The position numbers were made by a program, and so were the translations under genes. A model generated the notes under the pieces. That model did not search any database and was not told the origin of the DNA. It was given only the letters and a program-made list of their open reading frames with translations. This document shows positions 1 to 7,516 of a DNA stretch of 38,842 nt, in pieces. The first letter of the stretch is position 1. Every line of letters starts with the position of its first letter. The stretch comes from Thauera phenylacetica B4P (GTDB lineage Bacteria > Pseudomonadota > Gammaproteobacteria > Burkholderiales > Rhodocyclaceae): positions 1-38,842 of the forward strand of contig NZ_AMXF01000017.1 of the NCBI RefSeq assembly GCF_000310225.1. Reading direction: 5' to 3'.

Positions 1-1
1 C

Positions 2-205
2 CTCGCGCTCGCCGACGAGACCGAGCGCCGCCTCGGCGAGATCGCCGCCGGCAACGAGGCGGCGCTGACTGCGCTCGACCACGTCGCGGTCGCGGTGGCG
101 CGCATCGACACCGGCCGCGGCCAGCCCGCCGGCGCCACCGAACAGGCCCTGCAGGAGCTGCGCCGCTTCGCCGAGCGCGCCGGCCTCTACGGCCGCCAGC
201 AATGA
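2..205 (+). CDS. C-terminal end of an unidentified protein (5' truncated by the window edge)
   Basis: An open frame enters from the left edge and stops at TGA 203-205, giving 67 residues. The visible part is Ala/Glu/Arg-rich and probably helical, ending in GLYGRQQ. It has no motif I can assign. It lies 16 bp before the TelA-family gene on the same strand and is probably co-transcribed with it. TelA-family genes are often preceded by an XpaC-like gene, so that is a possible identity, but nothing in these 67 residues proves it. Confidence 0.6.
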   Translation, partial: LALADETERRLGEIAAGNEAALTALDHVAVAVARIDTGRGQPAGATEQALQELRRFAERAGLYGRQQ

Positions 206-221
206 ACCGAGGATGCCCCCG

Positions 222-1469
222 ATGAGCCTGCCGCTGCGATCCCTTCTCCGTATCCTTCCCCACGCCCCCGAGGGTGACCTGGGCGGAGGCGGGCGCCCGC
301 GCTCGGGCCTGTCGCTGCCGCCGATCGAGGACATCGCGCGCGAGACCCTGCCGCCGCAGGACGCCGAGCCGGCCGAGGACGCCGAGCTCGCCCCGCTCGC
401 CGACGCCTTCGTGCGCGACGCGCTCGCCGCCGGCGAGGAGGCGCTGCAGCGCCAGCGCGAGGCGGTCGACACCATGGGCATCGAGCTGCAGCGCCAGGCC
501 GCGTGGCGCAGCGAGATGCTGCAGGCGCCGATCCGCAAGCTCGCCCACCAGGGCGACGAAGGCGGCCCGGTGGCGCAGGCGCTCATCGCACTGCGCGACA
601 AGATGCAGGACCTCGACCCCGCCCGCCAGAAGCTGAGCGGCGAAGGTCTGTCGCGCGCGCTGTCCTTCATCCCCGGCGTCGGCAAGCCGATGCAGCGCTA
701 CTTCCAGAAGTACGAGAAGGCGCAGGACGCGCTCGACGCCATCATCGGCGACCTGCAGGGTGGCGCCGACATGCTGCGCCGCGACAACCTCACCCTCGCC
801 GACGACCAGCAATCCCTGCGCGCCATCCTCGCCCAACTCGAACGCCAGGTCGAACTCGGTCGCATGATCGACCGCCGCCTCGCCCGAGAGGCCGCCTCTG
901 CCAGCCTGCCCGCGCCGCGCCGCGCCTTCGTCGAGGAGGAACTCCTCTTCCCGCTGCGCCAGCGCATCGTCGACCTGCAGCAGCAGGTGGCGGTGAGCCA
1001 GCAGGGCGTGCTCGCGCTCGAGGTCGTCATCCGCAACAACCGCGAGCTGGTGCGCGGCGTGGACCGCGCGATCAACGTCACGGTGTCGGCGCTCAACGTC
1101 GCCGTCACCGTGGCGCTCGGCCTGGCCAACCAGCGCCTGGTGCTCGACCGCGTCGCCGCGCTCAACCAGACCACCTCCGCGCTCATCGCCGGCACCGCGC
1201 AGGCGCTGCGCACCCAGGGCGTGGACATCCAGACCCGCGCGTCCTCGTCCATGCTCGACATGGGCCAGCTCGAACAGGCCTTCGGCGATGTGCTCGGCGC
1301 CATCGACGACCTCTCGCGCTACCGCCGCGAGGCCCTGCCCAAGCTCGACGCCCAGATCGACCGCCTCGCCGGCCTCGCCCACCAGGGCCAGGAGGCGATC
1401 CGGCGCATGGACGAGGGCCGACGGGCGGATGGCGAAACGCCGCTCGGCGAGGCGCAAGGCCGGCGCTGA
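222..1469 (+). CDS. TelA-family toxic anion resistance protein
   Basis: The product (415 aa) matches the TelA/KlaA family (PF05816), linked to tellurite and other toxic-anion or antimicrobial tolerance. The mechanism is poorly defined and the protein is cytoplasmic. Recognisable family signatures are IPGVGKPMQRYFQKYEKAQ and the following LDAIIGDLQGGADMLRRDN, then long amphipathic helices with a conserved NQTTSALI-like stretch near the C-terminus. It has no signal peptide. An ATG at 213 abuts GAGG (209-212), which is too close for use. The ATG at 222 has the same GAGG nine bases upstream, so 222 is preferred; the longer form would add MPP. It sits 16 bp after the preceding partial gene, probably in one operon. 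Confidence 0.85.
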   Translation: MSLPLRSLLRILPHAPEGDLGGGGRPRSGLSLPPIEDIARETLPPQDAEPAEDAELAPLADAFVRDALAAGEEALQRQREAVDTMGIELQRQAAWRSEMLQAPIRKLAHQGDEGGPVAQALIALRDKMQDLDPARQKLSGEGLSRALSFIPGVGKPMQRYFQKYEKAQDALDAIIGDLQGGADMLRRDNLTLADDQQSLRAILAQLERQVELGRMIDRRLAREAASASLPAPRRAFVEEELLFPLRQRIVDLQQQVAVSQQGVLALEVVIRNNRELVRGVDRAINVTVSALNVAVTVALGLANQRLVLDRVAALNQTTSALIAGTAQALRTQGVDIQTRASSSMLDMGQLEQAFGDVLGAIDDLSRYRREALPKLDAQIDRLAGLAHQGQEAIRRMDEGRRADGETPLGEAQGRR

Positions 1470-1471
1470 GA

Positions 1472-1505
1472 CCGCTGCGGCGGCGGCGTGCCTGCGCCGC
1501 AGCGG
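1472..1505 (+). terminator. Perfect 11-bp hairpin after the TelA gene, terminator-like
   Basis: CCGCTGCGGCG (1472-1482) and CGCCGCAGCGG (1495-1505) pair perfectly with a 12-nt loop, beginning three bases after the TelA-family stop codon. No U-tract follows, so this may be a weak or Rho-assisted terminator, or an mRNA 3'-end stabiliser. The rest of the gap to 1709 shows no gene. Confidence 0.45.
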
Positions 1506-1709
1506 CCGGAAACCCTGATGGCGAGGACGGCCGGGCGGTATTACGATCGGCTGGTCTGGACTTCCTCTTTTCATGGAGAGGGCTCCCGTTCGACATGAAC
1601 GGGGCCGGTCCCGACCTATACAACATCGAAGCCCGCCCCCGGTCGCCGCGACCCCCGTCCGGCCGTAACCGGCGCGGCGGGCGCAATCCAGCCGCTCAAG
1701 GAGTCCTTT

Positions 1710-2945
1710 TTGAACAACCCCACCCTCACCGCCCTGGCCGCGGCGCTCGTCGCGTGTCTCTCCGTCCCCGCCCAGGCCGCACCGCCGCTGCCCGTCACCG
1801 GGCTGGACACCGCCAGCACCGCCTACCAGACCGCCAACGCCTGGATCGAGATCGACCAGGCCGCCTTCGATCACAACATCCGCACCCTGCAGGCGCTGCT
1901 CGACGGCAAGTCGCAGATCTGCGCGATCATGAAGGCCGACGCCTACGGCCACGGCATCGCCAACCTCATGCCCTCGGTGATCGCCGCGGGCATCCCCTGC
2001 GTCGGCATCACCAGCAACGAGGAAGCCCGCGTGGTGCGCGCGAGCGGCTACAAGGGCCGCATCATGCGCGTGCGCAGCGCCACCCTCGTCGAGGTGCGCG
2101 ACGGCTTCCAGCACGACATGGAGGAGCTCTTCGGCGACGTCGAGGCCGCCCGCCTCGCCGCGGAGGCCGCCCGCGCCGAGGGTCGCACCCTGCGCTACCA
2201 CCTCGGCCTCAACGCCGGCGGCATGAGCCGCAACGGCCTTGAGGTGGCGACCGACGAGGGCCGTGTCGAGGCGCGCGCGCTGCTGACCCTGCAGGGCCTG
2301 CAGCTCGTCGGCATCATGACCCACTTCGCGCACGAAGACGCCGACGAGATGCGCAAGGACCTCGCCGAGTTCAACAAGCAGGCGGCGTGGCTGATCGACG
2401 AAGGCAAGCTCGATCGCAGCAAGCTGATCCTGCACGCGGCCAACTCCTTCGCCACGCTCGAAGTGCCGGAGAGCCGGCTCGACATGGTGCGACCGGGCGG
2501 GATCATTTACGGGGACACCATCCCCAGCTACACCGAGTACAAGAAGGTGATGTCCTTCCGCACGCGTGTCGCCTCGGTCAACAACTACCCGGCCGGCAAC
2601 CAGGTGGGCTACGACGCCACCTACACCCTGGAGCGCGACTCCCTGCTCGCCAACCTGCCGATGGGCTATTCCGACGGCTACCGCCGCGTGTTCACCAACA
2701 AGGCGCACGTGGTGGTCAATGGCCGGCGCGCGCCGGTGGTGGGCAAGGTGTCGATGAACACCACGATGATCGACGTCACCGACATCCCCGGCGTCAAGCC
2801 GGGTGACGAGGTGGTGCTGTTCGGCCGCCAGGGCGAGGCGGAGGTCACGCAGGGCGAGCTGGAAGACGCCAACGGCGCGCTGCTGGCCGACCTCTACACC
2901 GTGTGGGGCAACTCCAACCCCAAGATCGTCAAGCGCGCGCGCTGA
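1710..2945 (+). CDS. Exported alanine / broad-specificity amino-acid racemase (Alr/Bsr type)
   Basis: This is a PLP-dependent racemase of the alanine racemase fold (411 aa). The N-terminal barrel carries the PLP lysine in MKADAYGHG (K75). The C-terminal domain includes GYSDGYRR and GKVSMNTTMIDVTD. A signal peptide (about residues 1-23, AQAA cleavage) places it in the periplasm, unlike the housekeeping cytoplasmic Alr. That fits the broad-spectrum racemases (BsrV-like) that make non-canonical D-amino acids. The start is TTG at 1710, set by a strong AAGGAG (1698-1703) six bases upstream; no in-frame ATG would keep the signal peptide. It appears to be a single gene. Family assignment is firm; the substrate range is inferred from export. 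Confidence 0.88.
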   Translation: MNNPTLTALAAALVACLSVPAQAAPPLPVTGLDTASTAYQTANAWIEIDQAAFDHNIRTLQALLDGKSQICAIMKADAYGHGIANLMPSVIAAGIPCVGITSNEEARVVRASGYKGRIMRVRSATLVEVRDGFQHDMEELFGDVEAARLAAEAARAEGRTLRYHLGLNAGGMSRNGLEVATDEGRVEARALLTLQGLQLVGIMTHFAHEDADEMRKDLAEFNKQAAWLIDEGKLDRSKLILHAANSFATLEVPESRLDMVRPGGIIYGDTIPSYTEYKKVMSFRTRVASVNNYPAGNQVGYDATYTLERDSLLANLPMGYSDGYRRVFTNKAHVVVNGRRAPVVGKVSMNTTMIDVTDIPGVKPGDEVVLFGRQGEAEVTQGELEDANGALLADLYTVWGNSNPKIVKRAR

Positions 2946-3004
2946 GCACGGACAAGCGGCGGACCGATGCGGTCCGCCGTGACCTGCGCGCCGCCGTTTC
3001 GGTC

Positions 3005-3052
3005 GTGCAGGAACCCCTGCAGCAGCTCGTTCAGGAAGCGCCGCCCCTGCAG
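3005..3052 (-). pseudogene. 48-bp duplicate of the hemW 3' end
   Basis: Read on the minus strand, this encodes LQGRRFLNELLQGFLHD. The extreme C-terminus of the HemW in this window (gene end near 29130) is LQGRRFLNELLQVFLRD. At DNA level 40 of 48 positions match bases 29136-29183. No other hemW sequence surrounds it, so it is a fragment. It directly abuts the left 27-bp repeat (3052-3078), suggesting it was carried in or captured with the cassette. Confidence 0.6.
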
Positions 3053-3078
3053 GAAATCGGGGTCTGTCCTTTATTTCC
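3052..3078. repeat. Left 27-bp direct repeat flanking the lipoprotein cassette
   Basis: This copy matches 3724-3750 at 23 of 27 positions; the shared core is GGTCTGTCC followed by TATTTCC. Its ends GGAAAT and ATTTCC are inverted copies of each other. The two copies bracket a single gene (3117-3689), like the ends of a small mobile or REP-like cassette. No transposase is present. Confidence 0.6.
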
Positions 3079-3116
3079 TTGCGAGTAAGTTCGTCCCACA
3101 CAATAGGAGGAGTGTC

Positions 3117-3689
3117 ATGCTCTCGAATGTCTCGCCCATCTCCGCGGCCCTGATCGTCTCTGCCCTGCCGTTGATTGCCGGATGCGTATCGGGTGGCGGC
3201 TACAAGCCGATATCGGAGCGCCTGCCCGCACTGGAAGTGAGCTTTGCCGACCCTGCGTGGACCGGAAACACCATCCCGGCCGGACAGCATTGCCAGATGT
3301 TCGGCGGTAAAGGGCAAACGCCCGCGCTGAAAGTCGGGAAGATCCCTGGGGGCGCAAACGCGATCATCGTGGAATTCAACGACCTCAGTTTCGGTCCGCT
3401 GTCCTCGGGAGGTGGCCACGGCAAGATCGGCTACTGGATCAAGGGAGCAGGTAGCGCAGTCCTGCCTTCCGTACCGGGCGAAACGGCCGATCTGGGCGTC
3501 CAGGGCAGCTTCATCGAAGCGAAAGCACGTTCAACCGGGCAATATGCCTCACCGGGCTACCTTCCCCCGTGTTCTGGCGGGCGCGGCAACACTTACGTGG
3601 CGGATGTGAAGGCTGTGTACAAGGCGACCAAGGAAGGCGAGGAGAGCCTGCTGCTTGCCGAGCAGAGGATCAAGCTGGGCACGTATTGA
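3117..3689 (+). CDS. PEBP/YbhB-like lipoprotein
   Basis: The 190-residue product begins with a lipoprotein signal peptide whose lipobox LIAGC puts the lipidated Cys at about residue 24. The body resembles the phosphatidylethanolamine-binding (YbhB/Raf-kinase-inhibitor-like) fold. TPALKVGKIPGGANAIIVEFND corresponds to the first ligand-pocket strand, GGGHGKIGYWI to the GxHW region, and GYLPPCSGGRGNTYVADVKAVY to the C-terminal PPCPPGG-type segment. The canonical Asp and His pocket residues are altered, so ligand binding is uncertain. AGGAGG (3105-3110) six bases before ATG 3117 fixes the start and rejects the longer upstream frame. The gene lies alone between two direct repeats. Codon use looks less GC-rich than in the flanking genes, which suggests transfer. 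Confidence 0.6.
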   Translation: MLSNVSPISAALIVSALPLIAGCVSGGGYKPISERLPALEVSFADPAWTGNTIPAGQHCQMFGGKGQTPALKVGKIPGGANAIIVEFNDLSFGPLSSGGGHGKIGYWIKGAGSAVLPSVPGETADLGVQGSFIEAKARSTGQYASPGYLPPCSGGRGNTYVADVKAVYKATKEGEESLLLAEQRIKLGTY

Positions 3690-3723
3690 TAACGACTCCA
3701 GCCACCCGGCCATCAGGCTGACA

Positions 3724-3750
3724 GAAAATCGCGGTCTGTCCCCTATTTCC
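3724..3750. repeat. Right 27-bp direct repeat flanking the lipoprotein cassette
   Basis: This is the second copy of the 3052-3078 repeat, differing at positions 2, 9, 19 and 20. It lies 34 bp after the lipoprotein stop codon and 12 bp from the 3' end of the minus-strand metallopeptidase gene. Confidence 0.6.
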
Positions 3751-3762
3751 CAGGCCGCCGTG

Positions 3763-4413
3763 CTACACCGCGGCGCCGCCGGGCGGCCAGTCGGGCAGGG
3801 CGGCGGGCAGCAGCCCGCGCAGGCGGTGGGTGAGCGTGCCCGCACGCTCGAGTTCGCCCGCTACACGCTCGACCGCGGCCCATACATCCGGCCGCTGCAA
3901 GGTGCGCACCGTCAGCGCCGCTGCGTGTTGAAACGCGTCGCGCGCCGGCAGCAGCCAGGACAGATCCTCCGCCTGCCGCACTTCATCGAACTCGCCCGCC
4001 GGGTACAGGTGCACCGCCTCGCCCGTGAAGATTTGCTCGGCCGCCGGCCCGGCCATCAGGCCCACCATCTGCGCGCGGATCTCGCGCTGCAGCCGCGCGC
4101 TGAAGCCTTCCACCTGCGCCCGCCCCTCGGGGCGCTGCAGTAACTGAGGGTGGCCCCGGCCGTCCGGGTGCAGGCAGCCCTCGTTCATCAGCCAGCGCAG
4201 GAATTGCCGCGGCAGCACCAGGTCCGCCTTCTCGCACAGTCCCCACAGGCCGGTGCACATGCGTCCGTTGCGGATGTCGGTGCGCCAGGCCTCGGCGCCT
4301 TCGTCGGCGACCGCCAGCCGATGGACCGATACGCCGCCGAGCGCGAACGCCACCGCATGGCCGGCTTCGTGGATGCAGGTGGTGCGGCGCTGGGCGTGGG
4401 TCAGTGTGGTCAT
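3763..4413 (-). CDS. Orphan M41-like (FtsH peptidase-domain) zinc metallopeptidase
   Basis: The 216-residue product begins with a peptidase motif, CIHEAGHAVAFALGG, giving the zinc site HExxH at H15/E16/H19. The later segment AGPAAEQIFTGEAVHLYPAGEFDEV resembles the FtsH G-AAE-----G----GA-xD region that supplies the third, acidic zinc ligand. No AAA ATPase domain, membrane segment or signal peptide is present, so it is only a peptidase-domain relative. The start ATG (4411-4413 on the plus strand) is the first codon ahead of the HExxH motif. An in-frame extension to about 4989 runs antisense through the neighbouring NYN gene and is not credible. It is divergent from that gene across 138 bp. Substrate and partner are unknown. 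Confidence 0.68.
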   Translation of the reverse strand: MTTLTHAQRRTTCIHEAGHAVAFALGGVSVHRLAVADEGAEAWRTDIRNGRMCTGLWGLCEKADLVLPRQFLRWLMNEGCLHPDGRGHPQLLQRPEGRAQVEGFSARLQREIRAQMVGLMAGPAAEQIFTGEAVHLYPAGEFDEVRQAEDLSWLLPARDAFQHAAALTVRTLQRPDVWAAVERVAGELERAGTLTHRLRGLLPAALPDWPPGGAAV

Positions 4414-4515
4414 GCTTGCGGTCCATGCGGGATTCCGGGGCGCCGCCAGAGAATCGCGGCGGTAGGGCGAAGCTTTGCACATCGAGGGGGTGCCCGGAAG
4501 CAGGCGTGCGCCGTC

Positions 4516-4521
4516 TATACT
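4516..4521 (+). promoter_or_regulatory. Candidate -10 element of the NYN gene
   Basis: TATACT lies 30 bp upstream of the ATG at 4552, in the divergent gap. No good -35 stands 16-18 bp upstream, so the promoter is weak or activator-dependent. The ribosome-binding site is AGGTGA (4543-4548). Confidence 0.35.
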
Positions 4522-4551
4522 CGGCGCATAGTCGAATTCGATAGGTGATCC

Positions 4552-5367
4552 ATGCAGCCGAAAACAGTCGTCCGGGTCGAGGCCGAAGAACCCGCCAAAC
4601 GTCTCGCCGTCCTCATCGACGCGGATAACGCGCAGGCCGGGGTCATCGAGGGCCTGCTCGAGGAGGTCGCGCGTTTCGGCGAAGCCACGGTCCGGCGGAT
4701 CTACGGCGACTTCACCTCGCCCACCAGCGCATCGTGGAAGAAGGTCCTGAATCGCTACTCGATCAAGCCCGTCCAGCAGTTCGCCTACACGACGGGCAAG
4801 AACGCGACCGACAGCACCATGATCATCGACGCGATGGATCTGCTGTACACACGCCGCTTCGATGGCTACTGCCTGGTGACCAGCGACAGCGACTTCACCG
4901 GCCTGGCCGTGCGTCTGCGGGAAGAAGGCCTGCTGGTCTATGGATTCGGCGAGCAGAAAACGCCCGAGGCATTCCGCAACGCCTGCCACAAGTTCATCTT
5001 CACCGAAGTGCTGCGCAAGCCGGCTGCTGCGGCTGAAGCCACTGCGTCGGCGAACGGATCATCGCCCGCGGTCGAGGCCCCCGAGGCGACCCCGGCGTCG
5101 GCTAGCGCGCTCGCGCGCCCGGCTTTTCCGACCGACTTTCTGATGGAAGCGCTCGAGAAATCGGCAGACGATTCCGGATGGGCTCACCTCGGGACATTCG
5201 GCAGCTATCTGCAGAAAATCCAGCCGGATTTCGATTCGCGGCTTCACGGGTACAAGAAGCTGTCTGATCTGGTACGAGGGCGGGAGGATCTGTTCGTGAC
5301 CGAAGAGCGGGGCGCGCCGGGTGGGACGAGCAAGGTGCTTTATATTCGGGCGAAGAACAAACGGTAG
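4552..5367 (+). CDS. NYN-domain (LabA/DUF88-like) putative RNase with C-terminal OST-HTH/LOTUS domain
   Basis: The 271-residue cytoplasmic protein has an N-terminal NYN/PIN-like nuclease domain (about residues 16-155). Expected acidic metal ligands are visible: LIDADN (D23, D25), KNATDSTMIIDAMDLL and VTSDSDFTGLA. After an Ala/Pro linker (about 160-195), a C-terminal OST-HTH/LOTUS domain follows (about 198-268, FLMEALEKSADDSGWAHLG through LFVTE), which in other proteins binds RNA. This is the usual architecture of bacterial LabA-like proteins. The predicted role is RNA cleavage or processing; the target is unknown. The start ATG 4552 has a suitable RBS. It is divergent from the metallopeptidase gene and followed by a 183-bp gap with no gene. 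Confidence 0.85.
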   Translation: MQPKTVVRVEAEEPAKRLAVLIDADNAQAGVIEGLLEEVARFGEATVRRIYGDFTSPTSASWKKVLNRYSIKPVQQFAYTTGKNATDSTMIIDAMDLLYTRRFDGYCLVTSDSDFTGLAVRLREEGLLVYGFGEQKTPEAFRNACHKFIFTEVLRKPAAAAEATASANGSSPAVEAPEATPASASALARPAFPTDFLMEALEKSADDSGWAHLGTFGSYLQKIQPDFDSRLHGYKKLSDLVRGREDLFVTEERGAPGGTSKVLYIRAKNKR

Positions 5368-5550
5368 AGGGTGGAGGTGTTCAACGCGGACTCACACATT
5401 CGGCCATTTGCTGCCACACATGGTAGTAGCAGAGTCGTCATTCGAGCGACCGGTGAGATCCGAAACCAGCCCTAGAGCGAGCTGAGGCCAGCGTGGTTCG
5501 TAAATCGGCCGGCACTGCGCTCATAAAGTCGATACTCACCAGCTCTGCCG
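5368..5550. other. Gap at the left edge of the copper island
   Basis: The 183 bp between the convergent NYN and DUF411 genes contain no supported gene, RNA or clear terminator. It marks the transition into the copper genes. Confidence 0.4.
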
Positions 5551-5994
5551 TCAGTGTCGGGCAAAAACCCTCGCGCTTCCGTCAAGCCCGACCAGAAGCG
5601 TCTCATAGGGTTGCGGGGTCGAGGTCTCCATGCCGGGCGACCCCTGCGGCATGCCTGGCGTAGCCAGTCCGATTGCCTTTGGGGACTCGGCGAGAAGCCG
5701 GCGGATGTCGTCCGCAGGGACGTGCCCCTCGACGGAGTAGGAACCTACCTTGGCCGTGTGACACGAGCCGTATTGGTCCGGCATGCCCAGTGCCTTGCGG
5801 GCTGCGGGGACATCATCGACGTCTTTCGTCACGACATCGAAGCCGTTCTTTCTCAGGTGCTCGACCCATTTCCCGCAGCACCCGCAATAAGCGCTCTTGT
5901 AGACCTCTACGCGTACGGGCCCCTGCGCAAACGCTGCGCCGCTCACGATCATCAGGCTTGCCACGAGCCCGCCGAGCAAAGTTTTCGTCTTCAT
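5551..5994 (-). CDS. Exported DUF411 metal-binding protein
   Basis: The 147-residue product has a signal peptide (MKTKTLLGG to AAFAQ, about 23 residues) followed by a DUF411 domain. Family signatures are YKSAYCGCCGKWVEHL, GSCHTAKVGSYSVEGHVPADDI and a C-terminal region ending near the stop. The Cys and His residues of CGCC, SCHTA and EGHVP form a likely metal site. DUF411 proteins commonly occur in copper and silver resistance clusters, but the biochemical role is unsettled. The start is ATG at 5994 with GGAAG upstream; an in-frame extension to 6063 would bury the signal peptide and run past the promoter. It has its own CopR-type operator at 6054-6080. Confidence 0.85.
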   Translation of the reverse strand: MKTKTLLGGLVASLMIVSGAAFAQGPVRVEVYKSAYCGCCGKWVEHLRKNGFDVVTKDVDDVPAARKALGMPDQYGSCHTAKVGSYSVEGHVPADDIRRLLAESPKAIGLATPGMPQGSPGMETSTPQPYETLLVGLDGSARVFARH

Positions 5995-6025
5995 GTTCGT
6001 CTTCCGGTTGATGGCGTCGAGGCAT

Positions 6026-6080
6026 AGTTTGGCACTTTGAGCCCAACGGGAAGCTGACCTCAAAATTACATTTCCGTCAG
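6026..6080 (-). promoter_or_regulatory. CopR-type operator A with promoter (drives the DUF411 gene)
   Basis: On the minus strand the 27-bp box (6080 to 6054) reads CTGAC-N5-TGTAAT-N6-GTCAG. A -10-like CAAACT lies at 6031-6026, exactly 22 bp past the box, the same spacing as in the other four sites. The box stands where a -35 would be, as expected for an activator such as CopR/CusR. The DUF411 ATG is 31 bp downstream of the -10. Confidence 0.75.
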
Positions 6081-6110
6081 ACAGCCGGGACCCCGGTCGA
6101 CTTTGCAGGA

Positions 6111-7514
6111 TCAGGAAGGCGATGAGGCTTCATTGCGAGGCAAGGTTATCGTGAAGCAGGTGACACCTTCAGCGGAGCGCGCAGTGATGTGACCCCCGTG
6201 GGCCTGGACGATGGAACGCGTGATCGCGAGTCCGAGCCCTGCGCCTTCACCGCGAGATTCGCGCTGGGCGCTACCGCGATGGAAGCGTTCGAAGATCCGT
6301 TCGATCTGATCGGCGGGTATCGGGTCGCCGACATTAGAGACGGCGAGACGGACGCCGGCTGCGTCCGCGTCAATCCTGATCGTGATCTGCCCCTCTTTCG
6401 GTGTGTGACGAAGCGCATTCGAGATCAGGTTCGACAGCGCGCGCCGCAGCATCAGGCGATCACCCTGAACGCTCGCTTGGCCCTGGCGCACGATGCGGAC
6501 CTGGCGCTCGTCGGCCAGCGCCTCGTAGAAGTCGATCAGTGCGTCTGCCTCGCGGGCCAGGTCGATCGCCTCGCCCGCGTGCGCGAGGGTGTTCTCGTCG
6601 GCCTTGGCGAGGAACAGCATGTCGCTGACCATGCGCGCGATGCGCTCGTATTCCTCGAGGTTCGAGGCCAGGATGTCCTGGTATTCGTCGAGCGTGCGCG
6701 GCCGCGACAGCGCGACCTGGGTCTGGGTCATCAGGTTCGAGATCGGCGTACGCAGTTCGTGGGCTATATCCGCCGAATAATCGCCGAGCCGCTGGAAAGC
6801 GGCTTCGAGCCGAGCGAGCATGCCATTGAAGGCTTCGACGTGGTCGCGCACTTCCAGCGGCGCATCATCGATGGCGAGACGCTGGCCGAGTTGCCTTGCC
6901 GACAGCCGACGGGCAGTTTCGGTGACCCGACGCAGGGGGGCGAGGCCCCGGTGCGCAGCAAACCAGCCGAATAGCGCCGCCGCCAAGGCAGCGACGAAGA
7001 CGCCCGCCCAAGTTGCATGACGTACCGACGCGAGGAAGTGGACGTGATGCGACAGATCCACTGCGACCAGCGCCTCGATCGTCTGCTCCTTCGCCCCAAG
7101 GCTCGGTAGCGCGATGCTGACCTCGAGCCCTCGATGGGGGCGCTCATCCACGGTCCAGTCGGTTAACGCGCGTGAAAGGGGTTCGCCTGCCCGCTGGGAG
7201 GCGGTGAAATGCTCGGGATGGATGATGTACAGGACGCGTCCCTCGACGTCGCGAACCAGGACACCGACACTTTCATGTCCAACGAAGGAGCGTTCGAGCG
7301 CCTCAATGCGTTCCGATCGCCCCCCAGTCGCATCAACACTTTGCAGCGCGTTGCGGATGAGCGTGACCTTGCCCTGCAACTCGTGCATGTCCAGCTCCTG
7401 GAAATGCATGTCCAACATGCGCCCAAAGAGCATCGCTGCCAGCACAAGCAGGCTCGCAGCGAGGACGGCAAATAGTGTTGCCAGTCTCGCCGTCAGCGAG
7501 TGAATGCGGATCAT
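6111..7514 (-). CDS. Heavy-metal sensor histidine kinase (CopS/CusS type)
   Basis: The 467-residue inner-membrane kinase has TM1 (about residues 10-30), a periplasmic sensor region (about 32-165) with several His and Met, TM2 (about 168-187), HAMP (about 188-240), and a HisKA domain with the phospho-acceptor in DIAHELRTPISN (H252). The HATPase_c domain shows NLISNALRHTPKEG (N box), VSNVGDPIP (G1) and GEGAGLGLAI (G2). It is predicted to sense periplasmic Cu(I)/Ag(I) and phosphorylate the response regulator encoded just upstream. The ATG at 7514 follows the regulator stop by two bases, so the genes are translationally coupled. Naming as CopS/CusS rests on family resemblance and context. Confidence 0.9.
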   Translation of the reverse strand: MIRIHSLTARLATLFAVLAASLLVLAAMLFGRMLDMHFQELDMHELQGKVTLIRNALQSVDATGGRSERIEALERSFVGHESVGVLVRDVEGRVLYIIHPEHFTASQRAGEPLSRALTDWTVDERPHRGLEVSIALPSLGAKEQTIEALVAVDLSHHVHFLASVRHATWAGVFVAALAAALFGWFAAHRGLAPLRRVTETARRLSARQLGQRLAIDDAPLEVRDHVEAFNGMLARLEAAFQRLGDYSADIAHELRTPISNLMTQTQVALSRPRTLDEYQDILASNLEEYERIARMVSDMLFLAKADENTLAHAGEAIDLAREADALIDFYEALADERQVRIVRQGQASVQGDRLMLRRALSNLISNALRHTPKEGQITIRIDADAAGVRLAVSNVGDPIPADQIERIFERFHRGSAQRESRGEGAGLGLAITRSIVQAHGGHITARSAEGVTCFTITLPRNEASSPS

Positions 7515-7516
7515 CG

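Noticed and set aside
2967-3116. In-frame upstream extension of the PEBP-like lipoprotein
   Set aside because: It would include the repeat and the hemW fragment and bury the signal peptide; AGGAGG before 3117 settles the start.
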